Assembly (NCBI GenBank): GCA_902773195.1
Contig: CACYDL010000051.1
Span: forward strand, 1-7,968
Origin: an uncultured Lachnospiraceae bacterium
Lineage (GTDB): Bacteria > Bacillota_A > Clostridia > Lachnospirales > Lachnospiraceae
DNA length: 7,968 nucleotides
Reading direction: 5' to 3'
The notes below the pieces were generated by a model. The model did not search any database, was not told the DNA's origin, and was given only the letters and a program-made list of their open reading frames with translations. Below are positions 1 to 5,315 of the stretch, piece by piece. The position numbers and the translations under genes are program-made. Numbering within the stretch: the stretch's first letter is position 1; each line of letters starts with the position of its first letter.

Positions 1-98
1 CCAGCGGCGGCACAGAGACAAGTCTGCGGCCGTCCTGATCCATCACGAGGCGTCCGCGGCTTTCCCGGGGAAATGGCCGATTAGCTCCTGGTTTCCAT
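1..98 (-). other. Possible start of a gene downstream of tetR, five-codon ORF or frameshifted, running off the window
   Basis: On the minus strand a strong ribosome-binding site (AAAGGAG, 105-111) sits 6 bases before an ATG at 98-96. That frame stops after only five codons (M-E-T-R-S, TAA at 83-81). The neighbouring frame is open from upstream of this ATG to the window edge and contains GTG/ATG codons at 46-41. Translated from there it begins MDQDGRRLVSVPPL, which I do not recognise. Either the real gene has lost its start through a one-base indel, or it starts at the weakly supported GTG/ATG, or the five-codon ORF is a leader peptide. It lies about 60 bases after the tetR stop on the same strand, where TetR-controlled transporter genes often lie. 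Only about 33 codons are visible, so no function is assigned. Confidence 0.25.
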
Positions 99-160
99 AT
101 GGTTCTCCTTTCCGCCGGTCTCCGGCTGTTTGTCCGACTAAACGAACAAAGGGCATCGCC

Positions 161-706
161 TCACGCGAAAGGCGTCGTGCTGAAAAAGAACCGGCTGATC
201 TCCTCCGGCGTGTATTCCTCGTGCTTCATCCACCACCGCACCGTCTCGGCGAAATCGCAGACCATATGGTTCAGCAGGTAGTCCCCGGGCACGTCCGTCT
301 CCACCTTCTCCAGCTCTCCGCGGAAGACCTTCTCCAGATGCTCCTTGAAAAAACTCATGAACATCTCGCCGCTCTCACAGGACAGAATCCGGTTTATGTA
401 CCGGCCGCTGTCCCGCAGGTGATAGAGGATATGGGTGATCTCCCCTCTGACGTCCTTCTCCCCGGCGGAAAAATCGTGGGTTCGCTCCTTCGTCAGGTTT
501 CCGGCAAACACGTGATCGAAAATGTCGGAGCACAGGGCCTTCAGCAGGTCGTCCTTCGTCTCGAAATGGGCGTAGAAGGTACTTCTGCCGATATCCGCCT
601 CGTCGATGATTTCCTGTACCGTTATATTGGAATAGGACTTTTCCTCCAGCAGGGCGATAAACGCGTCGTACACCGCCTTCCTGGTCTTCTTCTGTCTGCG
701 GTCCAT
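161..706 (-). CDS. TetR/AcrR-family transcriptional regulator
   Basis: A 181-residue DNA-binding repressor of normal TetR-family length. The N-terminal helix-turn-helix spans about residues 8-55, with the family signature ITVQEIIDEADIGRSTFYAHF around residues 28-48 followed by KDDLLKAL. The C-terminal part (about 75-175) is the variable helical ligand-binding and dimerisation domain and resembles TetR_C domains with aromatic-rich helices (RWWMKHEEYTPEE). The ligand cannot be predicted. The start is supported by GGGAGGAG 7-14 bases upstream. Upstream (771-829) is a nested set of inverted repeats around a TATAAT box, as expected for autoregulation. Its partners could be the truncated metal ATPase divergent from it, whatever follows at 98-1, and the tannase gene, whose promoter carries the same motif. 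The family call is secure; the target set is inferred. Confidence 0.93.
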   Translation of the reverse strand: MDRRQKKTRKAVYDAFIALLEEKSYSNITVQEIIDEADIGRSTFYAHFETKDDLLKALCSDIFDHVFAGNLTKERTHDFSAGEKDVRGEITHILYHLRDSGRYINRILSCESGEMFMSFFKEHLEKVFRGELEKVETDVPGDYLLNHMVCDFAETVRWWMKHEEYTPEEISRFFFSTTPFA

Positions 707-732
707 CTGCCTCTCCTCCCGGACATTTTCAA

Positions 733-751
733 GGAAATGTTCCGTAACGGA
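733..751. promoter_or_regulatory. Small dyads in the tetR leader
   Basis: GGAAATGTTCC (733-743) has 4-bp inverted arms around a 3-base centre and overlaps TCCGTAACGGA (741-751), which has 5-bp arms around one base. The first dyad contains ATGTTCC, the core shared with the larger inverted repeats at 779-829. It lies between the tetR -10 box and its ribosome-binding site, so a bound repressor here could block transcription. This may be an additional operator half-site; no binding is shown by sequence alone. Confidence 0.35.
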
Positions 752-770
752 CTTTTCGGATTATCTGATT

Positions 771-829
771 ATTGTCCCGGAAAATGCGGAACATTATAAT
801 CGCAATCGGACAATATGTTCGGCATTTCC
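771..829. promoter_or_regulatory. Divergent promoter/operator region between tetR and the metal-ATPase remnant
   Basis: ATTATAAT (793-800) reads TATAAT on both strands. On the plus strand TTGTCC (772-777) lies exactly 17 bp before TATAAT (795-800), a good sigma-A promoter aimed at the truncated ATPase. On the minus strand TATAAT (798-793) faces tetR but has only a weak -35 (CGAACA at 17 bp). Two nested inverted repeats surround the box. One is ATTGTCC (771-777) against GGACAAT (808-814). The other is GGAAAATGCGGAACAT (779-794) against ATGTTCGGCATTTCC (815-829). This layout fits binding by the adjacent TetR protein with occlusion of both promoters. The repeats are directly visible; their use as operators is inferred. 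Confidence 0.6.
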
Positions 830-870
830 TTTAGTTTAGAGTTTCAGGCCCCGGATGTCAAGCGGCGTCA

Positions 871-921
871 GCCGAAATCCGCCGGCATCCGCCGGCGTCC
901 GCGCGTATCACGCCGGCATCC
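871..921. repeat. Phased 10-bp GCCGGCATCC repeats
   Basis: GCCGAAATCC (871-880), GCCGGCATCC (881-890) and GCCGGCGTCC (891-900) are contiguous. After a diverged unit, GCCGGCATCC recurs at 912-921. The period is about one helical turn. They lie in the untranslated leader between the divergent promoter and the ATPase ribosome-binding site. No function is evident. GCCGGC is self-complementary, so the leader RNA could fold, and protein binding on one face of the DNA is also possible. Confidence 0.5.
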
Positions 922-948
922 TCGGGAGGATTCACGGGAGAATTCTTT

Positions 949-1285
949 ATGATTAAGAAGATCAATGACTTTCTGGCCGGATGGCCGATGACGCTGGTCG
1001 GCGGCGCGTTTCTGCTCGCGTCCTTCCTTCTTCCCCGCGCCGGATATCCGGCCGGCGAGGCGCTGGCCTGGGTATGCGTCGTCATCTGCGGGCTGCCGCT
1101 TCTGTATCTGGCGGTGCACAGGCTCATCGTAAACAAGGGCATCAGCAAAATATCCTCCGCCCTCCTCATCTCGATGGCGATGATCGCGGCGCTGATGATC
1201 GGCGACGGGCGCCCTGGTCCACAACGCGGGATCCTGCTTTGTCGTCCTGCTCGCCGCCCTGCTCTACGACAGAAAATACAAATAG
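949..1285 (+). pseudogene. P1B-type heavy-metal ATPase with a large internal deletion (first and last transmembrane parts only)
   Basis: From ATG 949, about 86 residues match the start of a heavy-metal-translocating P-type ATPase that lacks an HMA domain. They give two hydrophobic helices (about 17-31 and 39-58), then the family stretch KGISKISSALLISMAMIAAL ending at IGD, where intact proteins continue LFAAGEVAF. From about 1205 the +1 frame reads TGALVHNAGSCFVVLLAALL and then YDRKYK with TAG at 1283-1285, which is the typical C-terminus of the same family. Missing are the actuator domain, the CPx metal-site helix, the DKTGT phosphorylation site and the ATP-binding domain, roughly 500 residues. 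It cannot pump metal. The junction near 1204-1208 is out of frame, so translation from 949 instead gives an Arg-rich tail ending at 1368. The ribosome-binding site (GGGAG, 936-940) and promoter (772-800) remain. Family assignment is from recalled consensus. Confidence 0.82.
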
Positions 1286-1323
1286 AAACGGATGTGAAAC
1301 AGCAGCGGGCACACAGACGAAAC

Positions 1324-1368
1324 TACGAACGACTGTACAGACAACAGTATAAACGGCTGTACAAATAA
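1324..1368 (+). repeat. Imperfect 24-bp-period repeat in the read-through tail of the ATPase remnant
   Basis: In the frame opened at 949, after the deletion junction, the last codons read YERLYR-QQ-YKRLYK and then TAA at 1366-1368. The two 18-base copies (1324-1341 and 1348-1365) agree at 14 of 18 positions. The stop lies five bases before the terminator hairpin of the convergent gene. This may be chance sequence exposed by the frameshift. No independent gene with a ribosome-binding site is visible. Confidence 0.35.
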
Positions 1369-1408
1369 AAAATGCCGGATAAGACGTCCGCGGACATCTT
1401 ATCCGGCA
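1361..1408 (-). terminator. Intrinsic terminator of the tannase-like gene
   Basis: TGCCGGATAAGA (1373-1384) pairs with TCTTATCCGGCA (1397-1408), and the stem continues through GTCC/GGAC (1386-1389/1392-1395). On the minus strand the hairpin is followed by TTTTTTATTTG (1372-1362) and lies five bases after the stop codon at 1414-1416. In minus-strand RNA the one imperfect pair is a U-G wobble, while in plus-strand RNA it is a C-A mismatch. The plus strand also lacks a good U-run. The signal is therefore built for the minus-strand gene, though it may partly stop plus-strand transcription from the ATPase remnant. Confidence 0.92.
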
Positions 1409-1413
1409 AAACT

Positions 1414-4065
1414 TTACTGGTTGAACAACTCGCCGAGGGTCTCCGCGTTCTCCTCCAGAGCCTCGAGAAGATAGGGATTCCAGTGCCTGGCGTCCTTCTC
1501 GGCGCTTCCGAATACGTAGCACTCCTGCCCGTAGTCGATGACGTCGAAGCCGGGGATCGCCTTCGCCGCGCCGGCCGTGCGGTACGCCGCCGCGTCCGCC
1601 AGGCTGAAGGACACGCGGCCGGTATCCGAGACGTCCACCCAGGAGGTGAGATCCGTCCCGGACGGCTCGGTGGCCGAACCGTTCTCCGTCTGAGGATCTG
1701 CCTCAGCTTTTGTCACCTCGGCGGCTCCGTCGACGTACTTTGCGTACATTTCATCGACCCGGAGGGCAAGGGATTCTCCGAAGATTTCGGAGGGAACGTG
1801 GCCTCCGTCCCACTGCCACTCGATTGACGCGTCCGTGCCGGCTGCAAGCCAGGCAATCTGCAGATTGAGGGAGGCGAACATCGACATGTCGCCCTCCGCG
1901 GCGCCCATGACGATCACCGACCAGACCGGATCCTCAGTGTCCTCCTCTCCGATGTAGTTCAGCGGATTGTAGAGATCGACCTGGCTGTTGCCGTAGCGGT
2001 CGCCCGCCTCGGCCTCGGCGACGTCCTCCTCATAGGCCTGCAGCAGCTCCTCGAAAGAGGCGTAATCGGAAGAATCCTTTCGGCTGCCGGCCGCCTGGGT
2101 GGTTCCTGCGTCCGGGGTTCCGGCCTTCTCCGTCTCCGCTCCGTCCGGTGTTTCTCCCCCGGGCATACCGTCTTCCGGCATCTCTCCTGCGGGCATTTCT
2201 CCCTCGGACAGACCGCCTTCCGGCATCTCTCCTGCGGGCATTTCTCCCTCGGACAGACCGCCTTCCGGCATCTCTCCTGCAGGCATTTCTCCTTCGGGCA
2301 TACCGTCTTCCGGCAGATTCTCCGGACCGCTTCCGCCGTCAAATCCGTCCTTCATCCCGTCGTGACCGCTGCCGCCGTTACCGCCGAAGCCGCCCTTCAT
2401 GCCGTCCGGGCCATTGCCGCCGTTACCGCCGAAACCATCCTTCATGCCGTCCGGGCCATTGCCGTCGCGGCCGCCGAAGCCGCCCTTCATGCCGTCCGGG
2501 CCGTTGCCGCCGCTGCCGCCGGGGCCGCCCATCATGCCCATGCCGCCGTGACCGCCGCTCGAGCCTTTGGCGTACCACCCGTTGAGGAAGGCCTCCGCCC
2601 TGTCCTCCGACGTCATCGCCGCGGCCTCCTCGTCGCTCAGGGCATTTCCGTCCGCGTCGAACCAGGTCCATCCCTCGGCGTAATCCAGATGATCGAGATA
2701 CCACTGCAGGTTCTGCGTGAACTCCGCGAGATAGAAATCAAGGTAGGTTCCGCCGTACCCGTTCGTGTCGGCGTACCGCTCCTCGTCATACTCGATGGTC
2801 AGCACGATTTCGTCCTCCGTGTCGCCGTCGCCGTTGAGATCAAAGCCCACCTGGCTTTCCTTTACCGAGAGCTCCTGCGCGTTGATGTATTCCATGTATT
2901 CCGCGGAGAGATACTCCGCGAGCTGCGCCTGGAACGGCGTGTTGAAATCGTAGTCCGTATCCAGATAATACTCAAACGCCATGGCCATGTCGCCCTCGGC
3001 GAGGGAAGTGATCGCGCTGTAAGCCACCGTTCCCCACACGCCGTCGGAGAGCTCCGTCTCCTCCCCGTCGATCGTGACGGAGGTGGAATAGGTGCCGTCC
3101 TCATTCCGGTAGACGCCGACGGCGCCCGATTCGATCTCATAGTCGTAGAAGTCGGGATTGTCCGAGGTCGCCGCCGCCATCACCGCGTGGGCGCCGCCGC
3201 CGCTGCCTCCGGTGGTGACGAAATAGTCCACGCTTCCGGGAAGATTGCCGAGGAGCATGTTGTACTTCACGAAGCGGATCGCGTTCTTCTGGTCCACGAG
3301 ACAGGACGGAGCGTCCCCCGTGTAATAGACGTTTCCTTCCTCGTCCTCCGCCTGGGACTGCTTGCCCCGGTTTCCGCAGGATACGGAGATATAGCCCTCC
3401 GCAGCGTATTCCGCGGAGGCGGTCCGGCTGGTCTGCTCGCTGTAGCCTGCGGCCCCCGTCGTCACGATGCAGGGCGCGGTGAGGGCGGTATAGACCTGTC
3501 CGCTGGTACTGGTGATTTCCGCCTCCTCGTCGATGACCGGCAGGCCGTGCACGGCGCCGTCCGCCTCCCCGGCGGTCACGTCCTCCGCGCCGTCGCCGTC
3601 GGTGTCGATGCCGCGGACATAGGCGCCGGGCATGCACACGGACACGCCCTGCTCCTCCTCGATCTCGGGATAGAGAACCGCGGTCACCACCGACATGACC
3701 CACGCGTCCGAGGCGCTGTCATAGGTCCAGGTGACGTCCTCGTTGTTGGCGAGATTGAGGGCATACTCGATCGCCTCTTTCTCCTCCGGCGTCGTCGCCG
3801 CCGTCCAGGCGGTGCGCGTCGAGGCGCGGGAGGCGGCGCTTTCCGCCGCTGTCTCAGTGGTATCTTCCGCAGCGCTTTCGTCCGCTGTCATCGCCGTGTC
3901 TTCCGGGATGCTTTCCGCTGCCGTCTCCGCCGCTGTCTCCGCCGTGTCTTCCGTCATACTCTCTGTCATCGCCGTTTCTTCCGCGAGGCTCTCCGCGAAG
4001 ACGCAGGCCGTCGGGCTGACGGCCATCAGTCCGGAGAGCAGGATGGCTGCTGCTTTTCTTTTCAT
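1414..4065 (-). CDS. Secreted tannase-like alpha/beta-hydrolase with glycine-rich and Met-Pro repeat insert
   Basis: An 883-residue protein. A signal peptide covers about residues 1-24 (MKRKAAAILLSGLMAVS, then ACVFA), followed by an acidic Thr/Ala/Glu-rich linker (about 25-90). The catalytic region follows tannases: GYISVSCGNRGKQS, GDAPSCLVDQKNAIRFVKYN, then the nucleophile elbow TTGGSGGGAHAV with Ser288 (GxSxG). Near the C-terminus GAAEGDMSMF (Glu724/Asp726) and WDGGHVPSE (His756) supply the acid and base. Tannases hydrolyse gallate esters of tannins, and related enzymes cleave other hydroxybenzoate esters; the actual substrate is unproven. Between Ser and Asp/His, where tannases carry their lid domain, lie two 15-residue-period repeat arrays (521-580, 587-631). 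The protein is far longer than the ~470-residue lactobacillar enzyme. No sortase motif, membrane anchor or cell-wall domain is seen, so it is probably released or loosely bound. The start at 4065 was chosen for its signal peptide and AAAGGAG; an ORF extends upstream to 4362 without either. Confidence 0.82.
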   Translation of the reverse strand: MKRKAAAILLSGLMAVSPTACVFAESLAEETAMTESMTEDTAETAAETAAESIPEDTAMTADESAAEDTTETAAESAASRASTRTAWTAATTPEEKEAIEYALNLANNEDVTWTYDSASDAWVMSVVTAVLYPEIEEEQGVSVCMPGAYVRGIDTDGDGAEDVTAGEADGAVHGLPVIDEEAEITSTSGQVYTALTAPCIVTTGAAGYSEQTSRTASAEYAAEGYISVSCGNRGKQSQAEDEEGNVYYTGDAPSCLVDQKNAIRFVKYNMLLGNLPGSVDYFVTTGGSGGGAHAVMAAATSDNPDFYDYEIESGAVGVYRNEDGTYSTSVTIDGEETELSDGVWGTVAYSAITSLAEGDMAMAFEYYLDTDYDFNTPFQAQLAEYLSAEYMEYINAQELSVKESQVGFDLNGDGDTEDEIVLTIEYDEERYADTNGYGGTYLDFYLAEFTQNLQWYLDHLDYAEGWTWFDADGNALSDEEAAAMTSEDRAEAFLNGWYAKGSSGGHGGMGMMGGPGGSGGNGPDGMKGGFGGRDGNGPDGMKDGFGGNGGNGPDGMKGGFGGNGGSGHDGMKDGFDGGSGPENLPEDGMPEGEMPAGEMPEGGLSEGEMPAGEMPEGGLSEGEMPAGEMPEDGMPGGETPDGAETEKAGTPDAGTTQAAGSRKDSSDYASFEELLQAYEEDVAEAEAGDRYGNSQVDLYNPLNYIGEEDTEDPVWSVIVMGAAEGDMSMFASLNLQIAWLAAGTDASIEWQWDGGHVPSEIFGESLALRVDEMYAKYVDGAAEVTKAEADPQTENGSATEPSGTDLTSWVDVSDTGRVSFSLADAAAYRTAGAAKAIPGFDVIDYGQECYVFGSAEKDARHWNPYLLEALEENAETLGELFNQ
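2173..2307 (-). repeat. 45-bp tandem repeat encoding Met-Pro-Glu/Ala units
   Basis: There are three 45-bp units at 2173-2217, 2218-2262 and 2263-2307. The first two are identical base for base and the third differs at about five positions. In the protein each unit reads roughly GGLSEGEMPAGEMPE (residues 587-631). Identity at the DNA level means a recent in-frame duplication, so copy number probably varies between strains. The array forms a flexible acidic spacer directly after the glycine-rich array. Confidence 0.9.
2326..2505 (-). repeat. Four 45-bp repeats encoding glycine-rich NGPDGMK(G/D)GFGG units
   Basis: Reading the protein direction, four 15-residue units occupy residues 521-580: NGPDGMKGGFGGRDG, NGPDGMKDGFGGNGG, NGPDGMKGGFGGNGG and SGHDGMKDGFDGGSG. 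The ATG codon (CAT on the plus strand) recurs exactly every 45 bases. They are more diverged than the Met-Pro array but share its 45-bp period. A glycine/methionine-rich lead-in (GGHGGMGMMGGPGGSGG) precedes them. Similar glycine-rich stretches are frequent in surface proteins of Lachnospiraceae (general knowledge, not tested here). Confidence 0.9.
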
Positions 4066-4070
4066 GAGGG

Positions 4071-4077
4071 CTCCTTT
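4071..4077 (-). promoter_or_regulatory. Ribosome-binding site fixing the tannase-like gene start
   Basis: AAAGGAG on the minus strand, 5 bases before the ATG at 4065. This ATG opens directly into a signal peptide. The reading frame continues upstream to an ATG at 4362, but that would translate through a terminator, a promoter and a hairpin, and would bury the signal peptide 99 residues inside the protein. Confidence 0.85.
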
Positions 4078-4080
4078 CCT

Positions 4081-4162
4081 GATCCCGGGAAATACAGGCC
4101 CGGCCGGCGCCTTATTCCGGATCTTCTTCCCGCAGAGCGGACGTACGCGCCCCGCTCTGCGG
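4081..4162 (-). promoter_or_regulatory. Structured 5' leader of the tannase-like gene
   Basis: CCGCAGAGCGG (4130-4140) and CCGCTCTGCGG (4152-4162) form a perfect 11-bp stem with an 11-base loop. A second, weaker pairing is possible between CCGGATC (4117-4123) and GATCCCGG (4081-4088). Both lie in the ~120-base leader between the TATAAT box and the ribosome-binding site. No U-run follows the stem on the minus strand, so it does not look like a terminator. It could stabilise the 5' end or be a protein-binding site. I do not recognise a known riboswitch class. Confidence 0.55.
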
Positions 4163-4178
4163 CTTATTTCTGTGAACT

Positions 4179-4198
4179 GTGACATGCCGAACATTATA
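4179..4198 (-). promoter_or_regulatory. Promoter of the tannase-like gene with embedded tetR-region motif
   Basis: On the minus strand TATAATGTTCGGCATGTC begins with a perfect -10 box (4198-4193). The -35 region is poor: at 17 bp it falls in the T-run of the preceding terminator, and a TTGTCA lies only 12 bp away. The -10 box and the following bases repeat TATAATGTTCCGCAT of the tetR control region (798-784) and ATGTTCGGCAT at 815-825. A poor -35 together with a shared motif suggests regulation. The start site would be near 4186. Confidence 0.6.
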
Positions 4199-4214
4199 GC
4201 CCCTGCTTTGTGAC

Positions 4215-4240
4215 AAAAAAATGAACCCCTCGCGGGGTTC
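4215..4240 (-). terminator. Intrinsic terminator of the nucleoside ABC transporter operon
   Basis: On the minus strand GAACCCC-GCGA-GGGGTTC (4240-4223) forms a 7-bp stem capped by a GNRA-type tetraloop. It is followed by one A and seven Ts (4222-4215). It lies about 135 bases after the last permease stop (4374). Between the two (4241-4373) I see only a short duplicated CCGGTTTC at 4344-4360 and some GC-rich weak dyads, with no gene supported there. Confidence 0.9.
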
Positions 4241-4373
4241 GGTGACATTTCTGTGTTTTGACCGTGTTTTTTCTCTGACGCCGCCCATCGGGACGCCCGC
4301 GGCGAACGCCTTCCGTAAGATCCCCCGGCCCGGCTGACAGGCCCCGGTTTCTCCGGTTTCATACAAGCGCTGC

Positions 4374-5315
4374 CTACCGGCTCTCCTTCACGTAGGGCTT
4401 CGACAGCGCCTCCGGCCGGACGTTCTTTCCGATCGATCCCAGCATCGCCACCAGCGTGATGAGATACGGCAGCATTCCGAGAATATACGGCGAGACGCCG
4501 ATTCCCATCGTCTGAAGCCGGATCTGCAGCGCGTTGGCCGCCCCGAAAAGCAGCGCCGCCCCGAACATGCCGATCGGCGTGTACCGGCCGAGGATCACGG
4601 TCGCAAGGGCGATATAGCCTCTTCCGGAGATCATGTTCTCCGTGAAGACGCCGAGCTGTGAGAGCACGAGGGACGCGCCGCCGATTCCTCCGAGCGCGCC
4701 GTTGACGATGAGCGCCGCCCAGCGGTATTTCCTGACGCTGATTCCCGCGGACTCCGCCGCCATCGGGTGCTCGCCGACCGCCGCGAAGGACAGCCCGAGG
4801 TTCGTCTTTTTGTAGAAGAACCAGGTCAGGAGCACGAACCCGTAAAGCGCATAGGTCAGGACATCGCAGTTGAAAAACGCACTTCCGATCAGAGGGATTC
4901 TGCTCAAGACCGGCAGTTCGATCGTCGAAAGCATCGGGACGCTCTGATGGGACTGCCCCGCTGACATCAGCTTATAGAGGAAGCTCGTCACGCCGAGCAT
5001 CACCATATTGAGCGAAAGCCCGCTGACCGACTGGTCCTGGGCCAGCTCGATACTCAAAAAGCCGTGAACCGCGCTGACCGCGATCCCCCCGAGAATGCCG
5101 CAGAGGAGTCCCGCCGGTATGCCGCCGAAATACCACGCGCCGGCAAAGGAGAAAAACGCGCCGGAGAGCATGACGCCCTCCATGCCGATATTCAGGATGC
5201 CGGATTTCTCCGCGATGGTCTCTCCGAGCCCCCCGTACATCAGGGGAACCGCGAGACGGACCGCCGCGGACAGAAAGGCCGTCAGAAAACCGATGGTGAA
5301 AATGCTGCTGATCAT
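4374..5315 (-). CDS. BMP-type nucleoside ABC transporter, permease subunit 2 (NupQ-like)
   Basis: A 313-residue integral membrane protein of the BPD_transp_2 (ribose/branched-chain type) permease family. It forms the membrane channel with the adjacent permease. Family blocks are visible in order: GETIAEKSGILNIGMEGVML (31-50), QSVSGLSLNMVMLGVTSFLY (95-114), the cytoplasmic coupling segment VGEHPMAAESAGI (180-192) and GRGYIALATVILGRYTP (231-247). About eight to ten hydrophobic helices are present, and the length is normal for NupQ/YufQ proteins. Its ATG overlaps the TGA of the upstream permease by 4 bases (5312-5315) and is preceded by GGAGGAG, so the two are translationally coupled. It is the last gene of the operon. 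Purine/pyrimidine nucleoside is the likely substrate from homologues; the exact base preference cannot be read. Confidence 0.9.
   Translation of the reverse strand: MISSIFTIGFLTAFLSAAVRLAVPLMYGGLGETIAEKSGILNIGMEGVMLSGAFFSFAGAWYFGGIPAGLLCGILGGIAVSAVHGFLSIELAQDQSVSGLSLNMVMLGVTSFLYKLMSAGQSHQSVPMLSTIELPVLSRIPLIGSAFFNCDVLTYALYGFVLLTWFFYKKTNLGLSFAAVGEHPMAAESAGISVRKYRWAALIVNGALGGIGGASLVLSQLGVFTENMISGRGYIALATVILGRYTPIGMFGAALLFGAANALQIRLQTMGIGVSPYILGMLPYLITLVAMLGSIGKNVRPEALSKPYVKESR

Noticed and set aside
1166..1522. Minus-strand ORF spanning the tannase terminator and the ATPase remnant
   Set aside because: It reads through a strong terminator hairpin and out of frame through the tannase C-terminus.
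2173..2505. CRISPR-like regularly spaced repeats
   Set aside because: The 45-bp periodicity is contiguous, lacks unique spacers and is in frame with a coding sequence.
3994..4065. Lipoprotein signal in the tannase-like protein (SPTAC)
   Set aside because: The bases before the Cys do not give a proper lipobox (Pro at -3), and ACVFA followed by ES fits ordinary signal peptidase I cleavage better.
2362..4182. 606-codon plus-strand ORF antisense to the tannase-like gene
   Set aside because: It mirrors the codon bias of the minus-strand gene, gives Ala/Arg/Gly/Val-rich low-complexity protein, and has no family signature. The minus strand has signal peptide, catalytic motifs, promoter and terminator.
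4066..4362. N-terminal extension of the tannase-like gene to an ATG at 4362 (982 residues)
   Set aside because: It would cross a terminator, a TATAAT promoter and a hairpin and bury the signal peptide; the ATG at 4065 has its own ribosome-binding site.
4112..4366. 84-codon minus-strand ORF in the gap after the last permease
   Set aside because: It overlaps the operon terminator and the tannase promoter, has no ribosome-binding site that I can see and no recognisable family.
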